From assembly GCA_963777695.1 (NCBI GenBank), contig CAVZRC010000004.1, positions 2,294,001-2,358,000 of the forward strand: DNA of 64,000 nt, in the 5' to 3' direction. Every line of letters starts with the position of its first letter. The stretch's first letter is position 1. This stretch comes from CAVZRC01 sp963777695. GTDB lineage: Bacteria > Planctomycetota > Planctomycetia > Isosphaerales > Isosphaeraceae. Positions 7,374-16,289 of this stretch are shown here, piece after piece. Below the pieces are notes generated by a model. That model made no database searches, was not told where the DNA came from, and saw only the letters and a program-made list of their open reading frames with translations. A program made the translations under genes and the position numbers.

Positions 7374-10334
7374 ATGAGGGGCGGACGGCCGGGGCTGGCA
7401 CTCGAACCGCTGCGGACCCTGTTCGGCGCGGGGACGGCCGCCGGCTTGACCGACGCGCAGTTGCTCGAGCGATTTGCAGTCCGTCGCGACGGCGATGCCG
7501 AGGCCGCTTTCGCCGCCCTGTTGGCGAGGCACGGGCCGATGGTGCGACGGGCCTGTCGGTCGCTGCTCGCCGATCCCAATGACGCCGAGGACGTATTTCA
7601 GGCCACCTTCCTCGTCCTGGCGCGGAAGGCCGGGACGATCCGGCGGCCGGAATTGCTGGGCAACTGGCTCTACGGGACGGCACACCGCACGGCCCGGACG
7701 CTCAGGACGCGGGCCGCTCGCCGGCTCAAGCACGAGGCGAGGGAGGCGGCCATGGCACGCGCGAGGGCCTCGACCGATCCGGATGGACTCGAGCACCAGG
7801 CGTCGCGCCGCGAGGAGGCCCGCGTCGTCCACGAGGAGGTCGCCCGGTTGCCCGATGCCTGCCGGGCCGCCGTGGTGCTCTGCGACCTGGAGGGCCGGCC
7901 GCAGGAGGAGGCGGCGCATCTACTCCGCTGCTCCGACCGGACCCTCCGCCGCCGGTTGGACAGGGCGCGGGAGCTACTGCGGGCGCGGCTGACGCGCCGA
8001 GGGCTCGCCCCGACGGCCGGACTGCTCGCCGCGGCCCTCGGGCCCGAGCCGGCCTCGGCGGCGATCCCGCAAATCACGGTGGACGCAATCGCCCGGTCCG
8101 CGACCCGCTTCGCGGCCGGACGGGCGACGGCCGGGACGGTCCCGGCCGCGGCGACGGCCCTGGCGGAAGGAGTGATCACGGCCATGACCTGGACCAAGCT
8201 GAAGGCGATCGCGGGCGTCGCGGGGGCCTCGCTCGCCCTCGGGGGCGGGATCGTCGCCGCCTCGGGGATCTTTGCCCAATCGGCGGACGAGCCGGCGAAG
8301 TCGAAGCCCAAATCGGAGCCAGATGCCCGTGCCGTCGTCGGCAAGCCCAGCCCGGCCGATCGCTACCGGGCGCTGGTGAAGAAATACGACGACGCCTTGA
8401 AGTTCTATCAGGCGGCCATGCTCAAGACGAGGACCGAGGCGGAACGCACGGAGGGTTACAAGCTCTCGCCCACGCCCAAAGAGCACTCACCGGCTTTCAT
8501 CGCCCTGGCCGATGAGTTCCCCAAGGACCCCGTTGCCGTCGACGCCCTGCTCTGGGTGGCCGACCTGGGGCTGAGCTCGGTGAATCCCCCGAGCGATCCC
8601 GACGGCCGGGCCTTCGCGAGGGCGCTGGAGATCCTCGCCCGGGACCACGCCGATGAGCCCCGCGTCGGCGCCTACTGCCCACGCCTGACCTGGTTCCAGG
8701 ACTCCGTCAAGGGCGACTTCCTCCGGGCGATCGCCGAGCGGAGCCGGGACCGGGTCGTCAAAGGGCGGGCGACCCTGGCCCTGGCCGAATACCTCCGGAT
8801 CGAAGCGGCCATGGCCGAGATGTTCCAGCGCCCCGACCTGCCCATCAACTTCGACGTCCTGCTGGCGGCCGACACTCCCGACGACGCCCGCCGCCAGATG
8901 TCGGCCGACCCCGCCGCGCACCGCCGCCAGTCCGAAGAGCTCTACGCCCGGTTCCTGCCCGACTACCTCAAGGCCCTCAAGCGGGCCGACTACACGGCGC
9001 TCCGTCGCGAGTCCGACCGGGCCTATGACCGCGTGGTCGCAGAGTTCGCCGATGTCCTCGCCGTCCCCCCCTACGGCAAGCCCGCCCGCGAGACGCTCGC
9101 CGACCTCGTCCGGAAGCAACACCAAGCTCGCCCGCCGATTCCGCCCCCGAGCCGCGTCAAGCCGCTCGCGGAAGCCTTCAAGGCCGCGGAGACGAAGGCG
9201 AACGAGGCGAGCGCGACGGCCGGCCCGGGCGAGCCCGGCGTGAAAGCCTACACCGCCGCGGCGCCGAAGTGGGCCGACTACGGGCCGAAGATGTGGGCCA
9301 TCGCCGAGTCGGCACCCCGGAGCCCCGAGGCTTTCGACGCCCTCCTCTGGATCGTCCGCCACCACATGCCCTTCTTCGACTCCGCCGAGGAGCGGTCGGC
9401 CACGATCGGCCGGGCCGTCAACGACCTGATCGGCGACCACCTCGAATACATCGGCGACCACCTCGACGCCCGCGACGTCGCCGAGGGCTTCAACCACTGG
9501 CACCCGATACCGGCCCCGCACATCGACCGGATCTTCCGGGCCCTCTACAAACGCGGCCGGACCCGCGACATCCGAGGCCGGATGGGATTCATGCTCGCCC
9601 AGCACCGCAAGGAGGAGGCCGACCTCGTCGAGAGCTTCGAGGTCCGCGGGGCTGACCCCGCCAAGCGCCCCGAGATCGCGATCTTCTCCCCCTCCTACCT
9701 CGAAAGCCTCCGCCGGGCGGGCCACCGCCGGCTCGCCGAGGAGGCCGCGGCCCTCTTCGAGAAGGTCAAGGCCGACTACGGCGACGTGGCCGACGTCAAC
9801 GGCGTGGTCCCGACCGGCGAGACCCTCGCGACCGTCGCCGACCGCGAGCTGGCCGACATCCGGACACTCGCCATCGGCAAGGTCGCCCCGGAGATCGCCG
9901 GCAGGGACGTCGAAGGCAAGCCGATGGCCCTTTCCGAGTTTCGGGGAACGGTGGTCGTCCTCGACTTCGGCACCCACGAGCATTGCGGCGGATGCAAGCT
10001 CATCTACCCGAAGCAACGAGAGCTGGTCGAGTCGTACAAAGCCCGGCCGTTCGCGATCCTGGGGATCAACACCAACGATCGGCTCGAGATCCTCCGCGCA
10101 CTCGCCGCCAGCAAGGAGGTCACCTGGCGATGCTGGTGGGACGGCGACAACCCCGACCACCCCGGCCCGATCACTACCCGATGGAACATCCAAGGCTACC
10201 CGACCTTCGTCGTCCTCGACCATCGAGGCGTGATCCGTTTCAAGGACCTGCACCCGTTCGACCCGCAGTTCGTCCCGACGATCGATGGGCTCATCAAGGA
10301 AGCCGAGGCCGCGATGACGCCTGCAAGAAAGTAG
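7374..10334 (+). CDS. ECF sigma factor fused to a membrane helix and a C-terminal thioredoxin-fold domain
   Basis: 986 aa, uninterrupted. Residues about 24-210 are a complete ECF sigma factor: region 2 (RHGPMVRRACRSLLADPNDAEDVFQATFLVLARK) and region 4 (LPDACRAAVVLCDLEGRPQEEAAHLL). One hydrophobic helix follows (about 276-297), then a long helical region with little recognisable homology, and from about residue 835 a TlpA/AhpC-like redoxin domain (GKVAPEIAGRDVEGKPMALSEFRG). The redoxin carries C871-G-G-C874 and the cis-proline segment GYPTFVVLD. The topology would put sigma in the cytoplasm and redoxin outside. RBS GAGGAGG lies before the ATG. Such chimeras are known from planctomycetes; the signal is unknown, redox sensing is inferred. 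Confidence 0.88.
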   Translation: MRGGRPGLALEPLRTLFGAGTAAGLTDAQLLERFAVRRDGDAEAAFAALLARHGPMVRRACRSLLADPNDAEDVFQATFLVLARKAGTIRRPELLGNWLYGTAHRTARTLRTRAARRLKHEAREAAMARARASTDPDGLEHQASRREEARVVHEEVARLPDACRAAVVLCDLEGRPQEEAAHLLRCSDRTLRRRLDRARELLRARLTRRGLAPTAGLLAAALGPEPASAAIPQITVDAIARSATRFAAGRATAGTVPAAATALAEGVITAMTWTKLKAIAGVAGASLALGGGIVAASGIFAQSADEPAKSKPKSEPDARAVVGKPSPADRYRALVKKYDDALKFYQAAMLKTRTEAERTEGYKLSPTPKEHSPAFIALADEFPKDPVAVDALLWVADLGLSSVNPPSDPDGRAFARALEILARDHADEPRVGAYCPRLTWFQDSVKGDFLRAIAERSRDRVVKGRATLALAEYLRIEAAMAEMFQRPDLPINFDVLLAADTPDDARRQMSADPAAHRRQSEELYARFLPDYLKALKRADYTALRRESDRAYDRVVAEFADVLAVPPYGKPARETLADLVRKQHQARPPIPPPSRVKPLAEAFKAAETKANEASATAGPGEPGVKAYTAAAPKWADYGPKMWAIAESAPRSPEAFDALLWIVRHHMPFFDSAEERSATIGRAVNDLIGDHLEYIGDHLDARDVAEGFNHWHPIPAPHIDRIFRALYKRGRTRDIRGRMGFMLAQHRKEEADLVESFEVRGADPAKRPEIAIFSPSYLESLRRAGHRRLAEEAAALFEKVKADYGDVADVNGVVPTGETLATVADRELADIRTLAIGKVAPEIAGRDVEGKPMALSEFRGTVVVLDFGTHEHCGGCKLIYPKQRELVESYKARPFAILGINTNDRLEILRALAASKEVTWRCWWDGDNPDHPGPITTRWNIQGYPTFVVLDHRGVIRFKDLHPFDPQFVPTIDGLIKEAEAAMTPARK

Positions 10335-10365
10335 GTCAGGCTTTCCAGCCAGACGTCCGGTCCCG

Positions 10366-11494
10366 TCAGCCCAATGCCCGGCAAGAGGCCACCTCACGCG
10401 CGATCTGCCGTTCCTCGTCGGCGGGCACGAGCCAGACCGGGACTCCGGTTCCATCCGGGCTGATGAGGGCAGGAGCGTCGGGACCGGCCGCCCGATTGCG
10501 GCACCCCATCGACCTCGACTCGGAGGGACTCCAGGCCGCGGAGGACGCGGGCACGGAAGGTCGCCGAGTTCTCGGCCAGGGCGCCAGAGAGTGCGACCGC
10601 GTCGAGGCCGCCGAGCGCCGCGGCGTAGGCCCCGACTACCTTCCGGACGCGGTAGGCCAGCACCTCCAGCGCCAGCTCGGCCCGAGCGTCCCCTCCGGCC
10701 AAGGCGGGCTCCAGGTCGCGGATGTCGCCGCTCGTGCCCGAGAGCCCGAGCAGGCCGCTCTTGCGATAGAGCAGATCCTCGACCTCGTCGGCCGCCATCC
10801 CCCGACGGAACAGGGCCAGGACGATGCCGGGGTCGAGGTCGCCGCATCGGGTGCTCATCACCAGCCCCTCCAACGGCGTGTGGCCCATCGTGGTGTCAAC
10901 GCTCTTCCCATCCCGGATGGCGCAGGCGCTGGCGCCGCCGCCGAGGTGGAGCGAGATGATCCGCGTGCCGTCGGCGTCGCGGCCCATCAGCCCGACGATC
11001 TCGCGAGCGACGAACTGGTGGGCGATGCCGTGGAACCCGTAACGGAAGGCGAGCAGGCAGACGTCATCCGGCAACGCGTATCGCCGGGCGACGTCCGGCA
11101 TCGTGCGATGGAACGCGGTGTCGAAGACGGCGAACCCCGGGGTATCCGGGGCGCGCCGCAATGCCGCCTCGATCACGGCCAGGTCGGTCAACTGGTGCAA
11201 GGGGGCCAGCGGCACCAGGTCGCGGAGTCCTTCGAGAAGGTCCGGCGCGATCCGGGCCGGCTCGACGTACCGGTCCCCCCCATGCACGACCCGGAACCCG
11301 ATCGCGTCGATGCCCATCGGCAGGCAATCGCCGACCGCCCGGGCGGCGGCCTCGGCCGTCGCACCGCCTTTCACCCGATCGATCATCGCTTCCTTGACGA
11401 CGCGATCGGACCCGGCCGGCTCGCCCGGGCCGGGTGTCTCCACCAGCTTGTACCGGAGCGTGTTGCTGCCCGCGTTCAGCGCCAGGATCCTCAC
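10366..11494 (-). CDS. ackA: Acetate kinase (one frameshift near the C-terminus)
   Basis: Interconverts acetate plus ATP and acetyl phosphate plus ADP in the cytoplasm. Starts MRILALNAGSNTLRYKL (phosphate loop). Family blocks follow: GFRVVHGGDRY, LAPLHQ, FDTAFHRTMP, RYGFHGIAHQF, ISLHLGGGASACAIRDGKSVDTTMGHTPLEGLVMSTRCGDLDPG and VALSGALAENSATFRARVL. Near 10500 one extra base shifts the frame; the other frame supplies NRAAGPDAPALISPDGTGVPVWLVPADEE, giving about 375 aa, slightly short for the family (about 400). No phosphotransacetylase or phosphoketolase gene is adjacent. Confidence 0.92.
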
Positions 11495-11506
11495 GGTCGT
11501 GACCTC

Positions 11507-13434
11507 CTAACGTACGGACGCCCTCCCGGCCCGGAAGCACGCGGATGCGTGCGTCTGGTCAAAATAGATGAGCACATCATAAGCGTCAGGCACGACGATC
11601 GGGAAGAACTGGCGGTCCATGGCGACGGTCCCGACCGAGCGCAGGTCGTGCGGGCGACGGAGCCAGGATGACTCCGGGGCGTCGCTCGAGGCCCGGCGCA
11701 GGTCGAGCATGCCGCGGGGCAGGCCGGTCTCGTGCAGCCGCCATTCGAGGCTCCCCGGCGCCGAGGCGCGCAGCTCATTGTCGGCGACGAGCCCGAATCC
11801 CGGCCGGATGGCCGTGTATCGGCCCGCGTGGCCGGCGAAGCCGACGACGACCAGATCGTCGCCGAAGCGTTCCGCCAGGTGCGCTCCCATCCAGCCCGGT
11901 TGCCGGGCCACGTGCCCGTTGTGCGCCCAGAGCACGATCCTCGAGCCCTTCGGCGCGCAGGTCGACGATCCTCCCTACGTTCTCGGCCATGCACCGGTCG
12001 CGGTAACCGCCGCCTCGGGCCATCAGCTCGGCCGCCTGGGCCGCGACCCGCGCATCCTGGATCGCCCGATCGATCCGGTCGGCGTCGGCCTTCTCCCGGT
12101 AGGCCGCGCACCTCGCCTCGAGGTGCTCGACGACCCGCCACGCCCCCCGCGCCCGCGTTGCCTTCTCCCGGAGCGGCAATGCCCGCGCCGCCAGGACGAG
12201 ATCCGGGGCACCCCAGTATTCGTCCAGGTCCCGATAGGCCGACTCGAGCGCATTCGCGTAATCCGGATCGTACTCGGCGACGAATGCCCGCGTGTTGCTC
12301 ATGGCCAGCTCGCCGAGCTGCATGTCGAGGCCGAGGAACTGGATCCGCCCCCGGCCCGACGCGTTGAACCGTCGCATCCAGAGGATCAGGTCGAGCACTT
12401 CCTGCGTATCCCACATCCAGAAGTACAGGCCGCGGAGGAGCTCCTTCGGATCGCCCGCGCCGGTCAAGACGTACGCGTTGACGCGGTCGGCCTCGGGAAT
12501 ATTGGCCTCGATGGCGAAGAGCGTGAAGCCCATCTCGGCGGCGAGGAACTCGGTCAGCCGGTGCTTCATCCGGAAGAACTCGCGGGTGCCGTGCGTCCCC
12601 TCGCCGAGCGCGACGATCCGCGCGTCGCCGATCATCGGCCTGAGCGGCTGCAAGTCGGCGAAGCCCCGACCGGCCTCGGCCGTGTCGAACGGGACGAGGT
12701 GGGTATGCAGCCACCGCGCCTGTTCGTCCGACAGCGGCGCGGTCGCGACGGGCCCGGCGTCGAGGACCGGCGCACCGATCCCCTCCTCGAAATCGAGGTT
12801 GACCGGCCGATCGCCGCCGATGGCATGGCGAACCTCGCCGTTCCACTCCCGGTCGAACAGGTCGGTGGACGGCACCTCCTTGCCGACGATTTCGATCCGG
12901 ACGTCGTCGAGCCACGCGGTGCCGTTGCCGGCCAGGCTGAGGCCGAACGTGATCGTGCGGGCCTCCTGGGCCACGTCGAGGACGACCTCGGCCTCCTGCC
13001 AGTCGCGGGTCCAGCGGATGCGACGGGAGTTCATGTTGTCGAACGCCAGGATGGCATCCGTGCCGGCGACGCGCATCCAGAGCCCGGCCCCACCGTTGGC
13101 GCCCTCGGTACTGATGGACCCGGACAACCGGATGCGACGCCCTCGGTAGGGATCGGCGCGGATGGCCTGGACGAGCGTCCCGAATTCGAACGGAACGGCG
13201 CCGGCCATGCGGACGAAACCGGCGGCCTTGCCGCCGTGTACGACCGCCCGGTCGATGCCCGACGCGTAGGCGCGCGCGGTTCGGCGAGCCGCCGTGCCAG
13301 CCCCTGGGCAGGCCCGGCTCGGAGTCCTTCGCCACCGCTGCCCCCGGCTCGTCCGCCGGGGCGGCCCCGGAGATGATCGCCAGGAGTCCGGCCGACAGCA
13401 GGCCCGCGGCCATCTTACGCCCGGCGAGAGTCAT
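11507..13434 (-). CDS. Erythromycin-esterase-like protein with N-terminal sandwich domain (two frameshifts)
   Basis: Start at 13434 gives a signal peptide (AAGLLSAGLLAIISGAAPADEP). After a break near 13275 comes a jelly-roll-like domain (YRGRRIRLSGSISTEG to WLDDVRIEIVG) such as those that bind carbohydrate or mediate contacts. From about 12650 the EreA/TraB-type esterase domain begins: DARIVALGEGTHGTREFFRMKHRL with the conserved E and H, FAIEANIPEADRVNAYV, and GLYFWMWDTQEVLDLI. A second break near 11937 leads into VLWAHNGHVARQP and the normal C-terminus. About 640 aa. Family members include macrolide esterases, but most chromosomal homologues have unknown substrates, so resistance should not be assumed. 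Confidence 0.82.
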
Positions 13435-13625
13435 GGTGGATGGAACCTCGAAGAAGGTGCGAGACATCTCGACCGGATCCGAGTATCCTGCAACGACCAT
13501 GCCGCGTCCATGGGCGTCAAATCTGCATGGTGAGCCTCCTGGCGATCCTGCCGTCCGGAATCGGGTCGATTCCCGACTCTCGCCAGGGCCGAGGTGTTCG
13601 TCGTCGACGAGAAAGGTCGAGGCAG

Positions 13626-13907
13626 ATGTTGCAGGAGATCATCGGTTGGGGGAGCGCCCTGGTCTTGCTGCCGACCTTCGGCGTGCAGACTTACAGGCAG
13701 TGGGAGAGCCGGCACGAGCACGTGGCACCGACCTCGCTCTGGTTCTTCGCGCTGGCGCTGGTCGGGACCTTGGGCCAGTTCGTCTATAGCTGGATGGTGG
13801 GCAACTGGGTGTATCTCGCCCTCAACGGCTGCCTGGTCGTGAACAACTCCATCGGCATGGGGATCGCCCTCTACCGGCTCAAGGCCCCCGGGCCGGCAAC
13901 CTCCTGA
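13626..13907 (+). CDS. SemiSWEET/PQ-loop small membrane transporter
   Basis: 93 aa with three predicted membrane helices: IIGWGSALVLLPTFGVQ, LWFFALALVGTLGQFVYSW and WVYLALNGCLVVNNSIGMGIALY. The size, the helix count and the QTYRQWESRHEHVAPTSLW loop fit the bacterial SemiSWEET half-transporters, which dimerise to move small sugars by facilitated diffusion. I place the start at 13626 (GAAAGGTCGAGG upstream) because the longer frame upstream is arginine-rich and lacks homology. It is divergent from the esterase gene. The substrate is not deducible. Confidence 0.7.
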   Translation: MLQEIIGWGSALVLLPTFGVQTYRQWESRHEHVAPTSLWFFALALVGTLGQFVYSWMVGNWVYLALNGCLVVNNSIGMGIALYRLKAPGPATS

Positions 13908-14064
13908 ATCACCCATTGAAACGGTCTCGGCCTCTCAAGTCCGGCCGAGTTGCGGCACTGCTGCCGTCCTGTCCTCGCCGGGACAATCGCCGAGCCACGT
14001 CGTATAATCGAGTCGACTTCTTCCATGACCGCGGGATCGAATCGGAGCCGGAGAATCCTCCACA

Positions 14065-14763
14065 ATGGCCACGACCCACGCCTCGAAACCTCGACGGAAA
14101 CCCAGGACGATCCCGATTCCCCCGCTTGCGCCGCTGGCGGACTTGACCACGATCGGCGACCTTCTCAAGCGGCTGGGAAACATCCCGGCCGATCGCGTTC
14201 GGCTCCATCCGACTCCAGGCACCGCGACCGAGAAGGACGTCATCGAGATCCTGGATCGGGAGAACCGGCCCTGCGAGCTGATCGAGGGGACCTTGGTGGA
14301 GAAGCCCGTGGGTTTGGAAGAGTCCGATATCGCCGGCCTGATTATCACCGCCCTGAACAACTTCGTGCGGCCGCGGAAACTGGGCATGGTTACGGGTGAG
14401 GCAAGCACCTTACGCTTGTTCCAGGGCCTTGTCCGCATACCCGACGTCGCCTTCATCTCATGGGATCACCTCCCGAATCGCAAGCGGCCCAAGGAGCCGA
14501 TCCCTGAGCTCGCCCCGGACCTCGCCGTCGAGGTGCTCAGCAGGAGCAATACCAAGCCCGAGATGAACCGGAAGCTGGGGGAATACTTCGCAGCCGGTGT
14601 GCGATTGGTCTGGATCGTGGACCCGAGGAAGCGGACGGCGCGCGCCTATACCGCGCTCAATCAGTCGGTCCTGATCAAGGAAGGCCAATCGCTCGACGGA
14701 GGCGCCGTGCTGCCGGGCTTCGTCCTGCCGCTGGACGAGCTGTTCGCCGACGATGAGCCGTGA
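14065..14763 (+). CDS. Uma2-family putative endonuclease (DUF820)
   Basis: 232 aa with a basic N-terminal tail (ASKPRRKPR) followed by the Uma2 core: CELIEGTLVEKPVG, then RIPDVAFISWDHLP, APDLAVEVLSRSNT and GVRLVWIVDPRKRTARAY. The D of PDVAFIS, the E of AVEVLS and the following charged residues correspond to the PD-(D/E)XK metal site of this family. Uma2 proteins are present in many copies in planctomycetes and cyanobacteria; a role in DNA processing or transposon-like spread has been proposed but not proven. Single gene with no operon partner. Confidence 0.9.
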   Translation: MATTHASKPRRKPRTIPIPPLAPLADLTTIGDLLKRLGNIPADRVRLHPTPGTATEKDVIEILDRENRPCELIEGTLVEKPVGLEESDIAGLIITALNNFVRPRKLGMVTGEASTLRLFQGLVRIPDVAFISWDHLPNRKRPKEPIPELAPDLAVEVLSRSNTKPEMNRKLGEYFAAGVRLVWIVDPRKRTARAYTALNQSVLIKEGQSLDGGAVLPGFVLPLDELFADDEP

Positions 14764-15185
14764 GGAACGGCTCCGACAAGTCGATCACCTGCTTGGGCAG
14801 CGCCGAGGACTTCGTGTTGGACACCTCCTCGAAGAACATGGAGACGAACGATACCAATAGCTCCGACAAGAGATCTTGGTGCACGGTGGAAAACGGCGCA
14901 AGCTCGCGACTCGTTCGGCTCTGAGAAGGCATCGCCCGCTTTGCGTCCTCGCAGGCTGCCCCTCGCGAACATCCCGGCAGGACGGGAGGTCACCTCGCGA
15001 CCTGGCGACAGCGAGGAATAGCCGCGTCGTTCGGGCAACCGCGACGCTTGAGGATAGGAATTCGGGATAATTTGGTTCTCGGCTCGGACTCGGCCGTGTA
15101 TAAAAGATTGGATCTGACGAACACCGGAGTCACTTCGTCGAGGCGGATTCGCCCGGCAACCGGCAACTTTCATGGCGGTCGAGAC
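14764..15185 (+). other. Intergenic leader region of the NTPase/protease block, weak promoter candidate
   Basis: No gene is supported in these 422 bases. A possible promoter is TTCTCG (15076-15081), a 17-bp spacer and TATAAA (15099-15104), with start about 75 bases before the ATG at 15186. The -35 box is poor, so this is only a candidate. A minus-strand frame near 14675-14932 shows no family match. Confidence 0.3.
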
Positions 15186-16289
15186 ATGTCGCTGAGCCTT
15201 CCGCCCAAGACTGTCGAGGCCCTTCACCGGGCATTCCTTGCCTCTTTCCCATCAGAAGGCGAACTCCGGCTCTGGGTGCAGTTCAGCCTCAACGAGAGTT
15301 TGAACGTCATCAAGAAATCCCCGGACCTGCCGAGCATCGTACTGGACCTGTTCTACTGGATCGAAGCGGGCCAGATTTGGGAATCGGCCCTGGACAAGGG
15401 AGTCGAGACCGAGCGACTCCCGCTGCTCCGCGACGAGTGCCGCAAGGCGCTGTCCGTCCTCTTGGCGCCCCCGCAGCGCCTCCCGGTAGGGGTTGCCGCA
15501 AAGGATCTCGTCATCTGGGATGGGGATCCCTTCGTTAACCGGCAGTCGTTCTGGATCGCCATCGACGAGCTGATGACCTCGGACCGGAAACGGGTGGCGC
15601 TGGTCAACGGCCCTCCCCGGTCCGGCAAGTCGTACTGCGGCGGGTTGCTGGATCACCTCAGTCGGAGAAAGTGGCCGCGCGCCCGGATTGCTCTGGTCGA
15701 TCTAAAAGAGGAGCCGGCACCGGATATAAAGCCCGCGGCGTTGTGCCGCCGGCTCTCGTTCAAACTCCGGATCGAGGGGGCCGACGCCCCACCCCCGCCG
15801 CTCCCCGAACAAGACCCGAAGGGCTGGGCGCGCGACCTGGCGGCTTGGATGGCCGGCCTGATCCCCCGGGCGGGCGACCCGGTGTGGGTCCTGCTCGACG
15901 GCTTCGATCGGCCGGGGGTCGCCGAGGAGACCCACGTGTTCATCGCCTCCCTGGCGGCCGGAGCCGCCGAGCAGGGCTTCCGCTTGGTTCTCTTGGACTA
16001 CGATCGACCGCTCGGCGACCGGACGGAGAAGGCCGCCCGCCGGACCAGGCTCGACTATATCTCCGCTTCGGATGTGTTCGACTACCTCAGCATGCTTGAC
16101 GCTCAATACGGTGCGTCAGCCCAACCGGGATGGGCGGCGGCCCAGGAGTTCGGCCAACAGTACAGCCGGCACACTCCAGGCTCGGCCACGCAGGTGGACG
16201 CCCTCGAGCAGCTCTTCCCGCAGATCATCCGGGATCTCCTGAGGCCGAGCGACTCGATCAATCAGCCTGGGGAGGCTTGCCGTGCTTGA
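15186..16289 (+). CDS. EAD1-like domain fused to a P-loop NTPase (first gene of the protease block)
   Basis: 367 aa. Residues 1-90 form an effector-associated domain of the EAD1 type (VEALHRAFLASF, LWVQFSLNESLNVI, IVLDLFYWIEAGQIWESAL), a death-fold-like helical adaptor known from NTP-dependent bacterial conflict systems. Then comes an ATPase with Walker A GPPRSGKS (142-149) and Walker B VWVLLDGFD (about 232-240). The C-terminus is short, without a superstructure repeat, so this is a compact NTPase. I take the ATG at 15186, since the upstream frame from 15048 is unsupported. Its end overlaps the next gene by eight bases, implying coupled translation. Probably senses or relays a signal to the protease subunits through EAD contacts (inference). 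Confidence 0.75.
   Translation: MSLSLPPKTVEALHRAFLASFPSEGELRLWVQFSLNESLNVIKKSPDLPSIVLDLFYWIEAGQIWESALDKGVETERLPLLRDECRKALSVLLAPPQRLPVGVAAKDLVIWDGDPFVNRQSFWIAIDELMTSDRKRVALVNGPPRSGKSYCGGLLDHLSRRKWPRARIALVDLKEEPAPDIKPAALCRRLSFKLRIEGADAPPPPLPEQDPKGWARDLAAWMAGLIPRAGDPVWVLLDGFDRPGVAEETHVFIASLAAGAAEQGFRLVLLDYDRPLGDRTEKAARRTRLDYISASDVFDYLSMLDAQYGASAQPGWAAAQEFGQQYSRHTPGSATQVDALEQLFPQIIRDLLRPSDSINQPGEACRA

Noticed and set aside
11507..13434. Macrolide resistance gene.
   Set aside because: The family match is to the broad erythromycin-esterase-like group with an extra N-terminal domain and secretion signal; no sequence feature ties it to macrolides.
12000..13500. Long minus-strand frame 11491-13500 as a single 669-residue protein.
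   Set aside because: Only its first 50 codons (signal peptide) belong to the esterase-like gene; the rest is arginine-rich out-of-frame translation.
14675..14932. Minus-strand frame with LLSELLVSFVSMFFEEV as a possible Rpn-like remnant.
   Set aside because: Similarity is too short and lacks the family's opening and acidic motifs.
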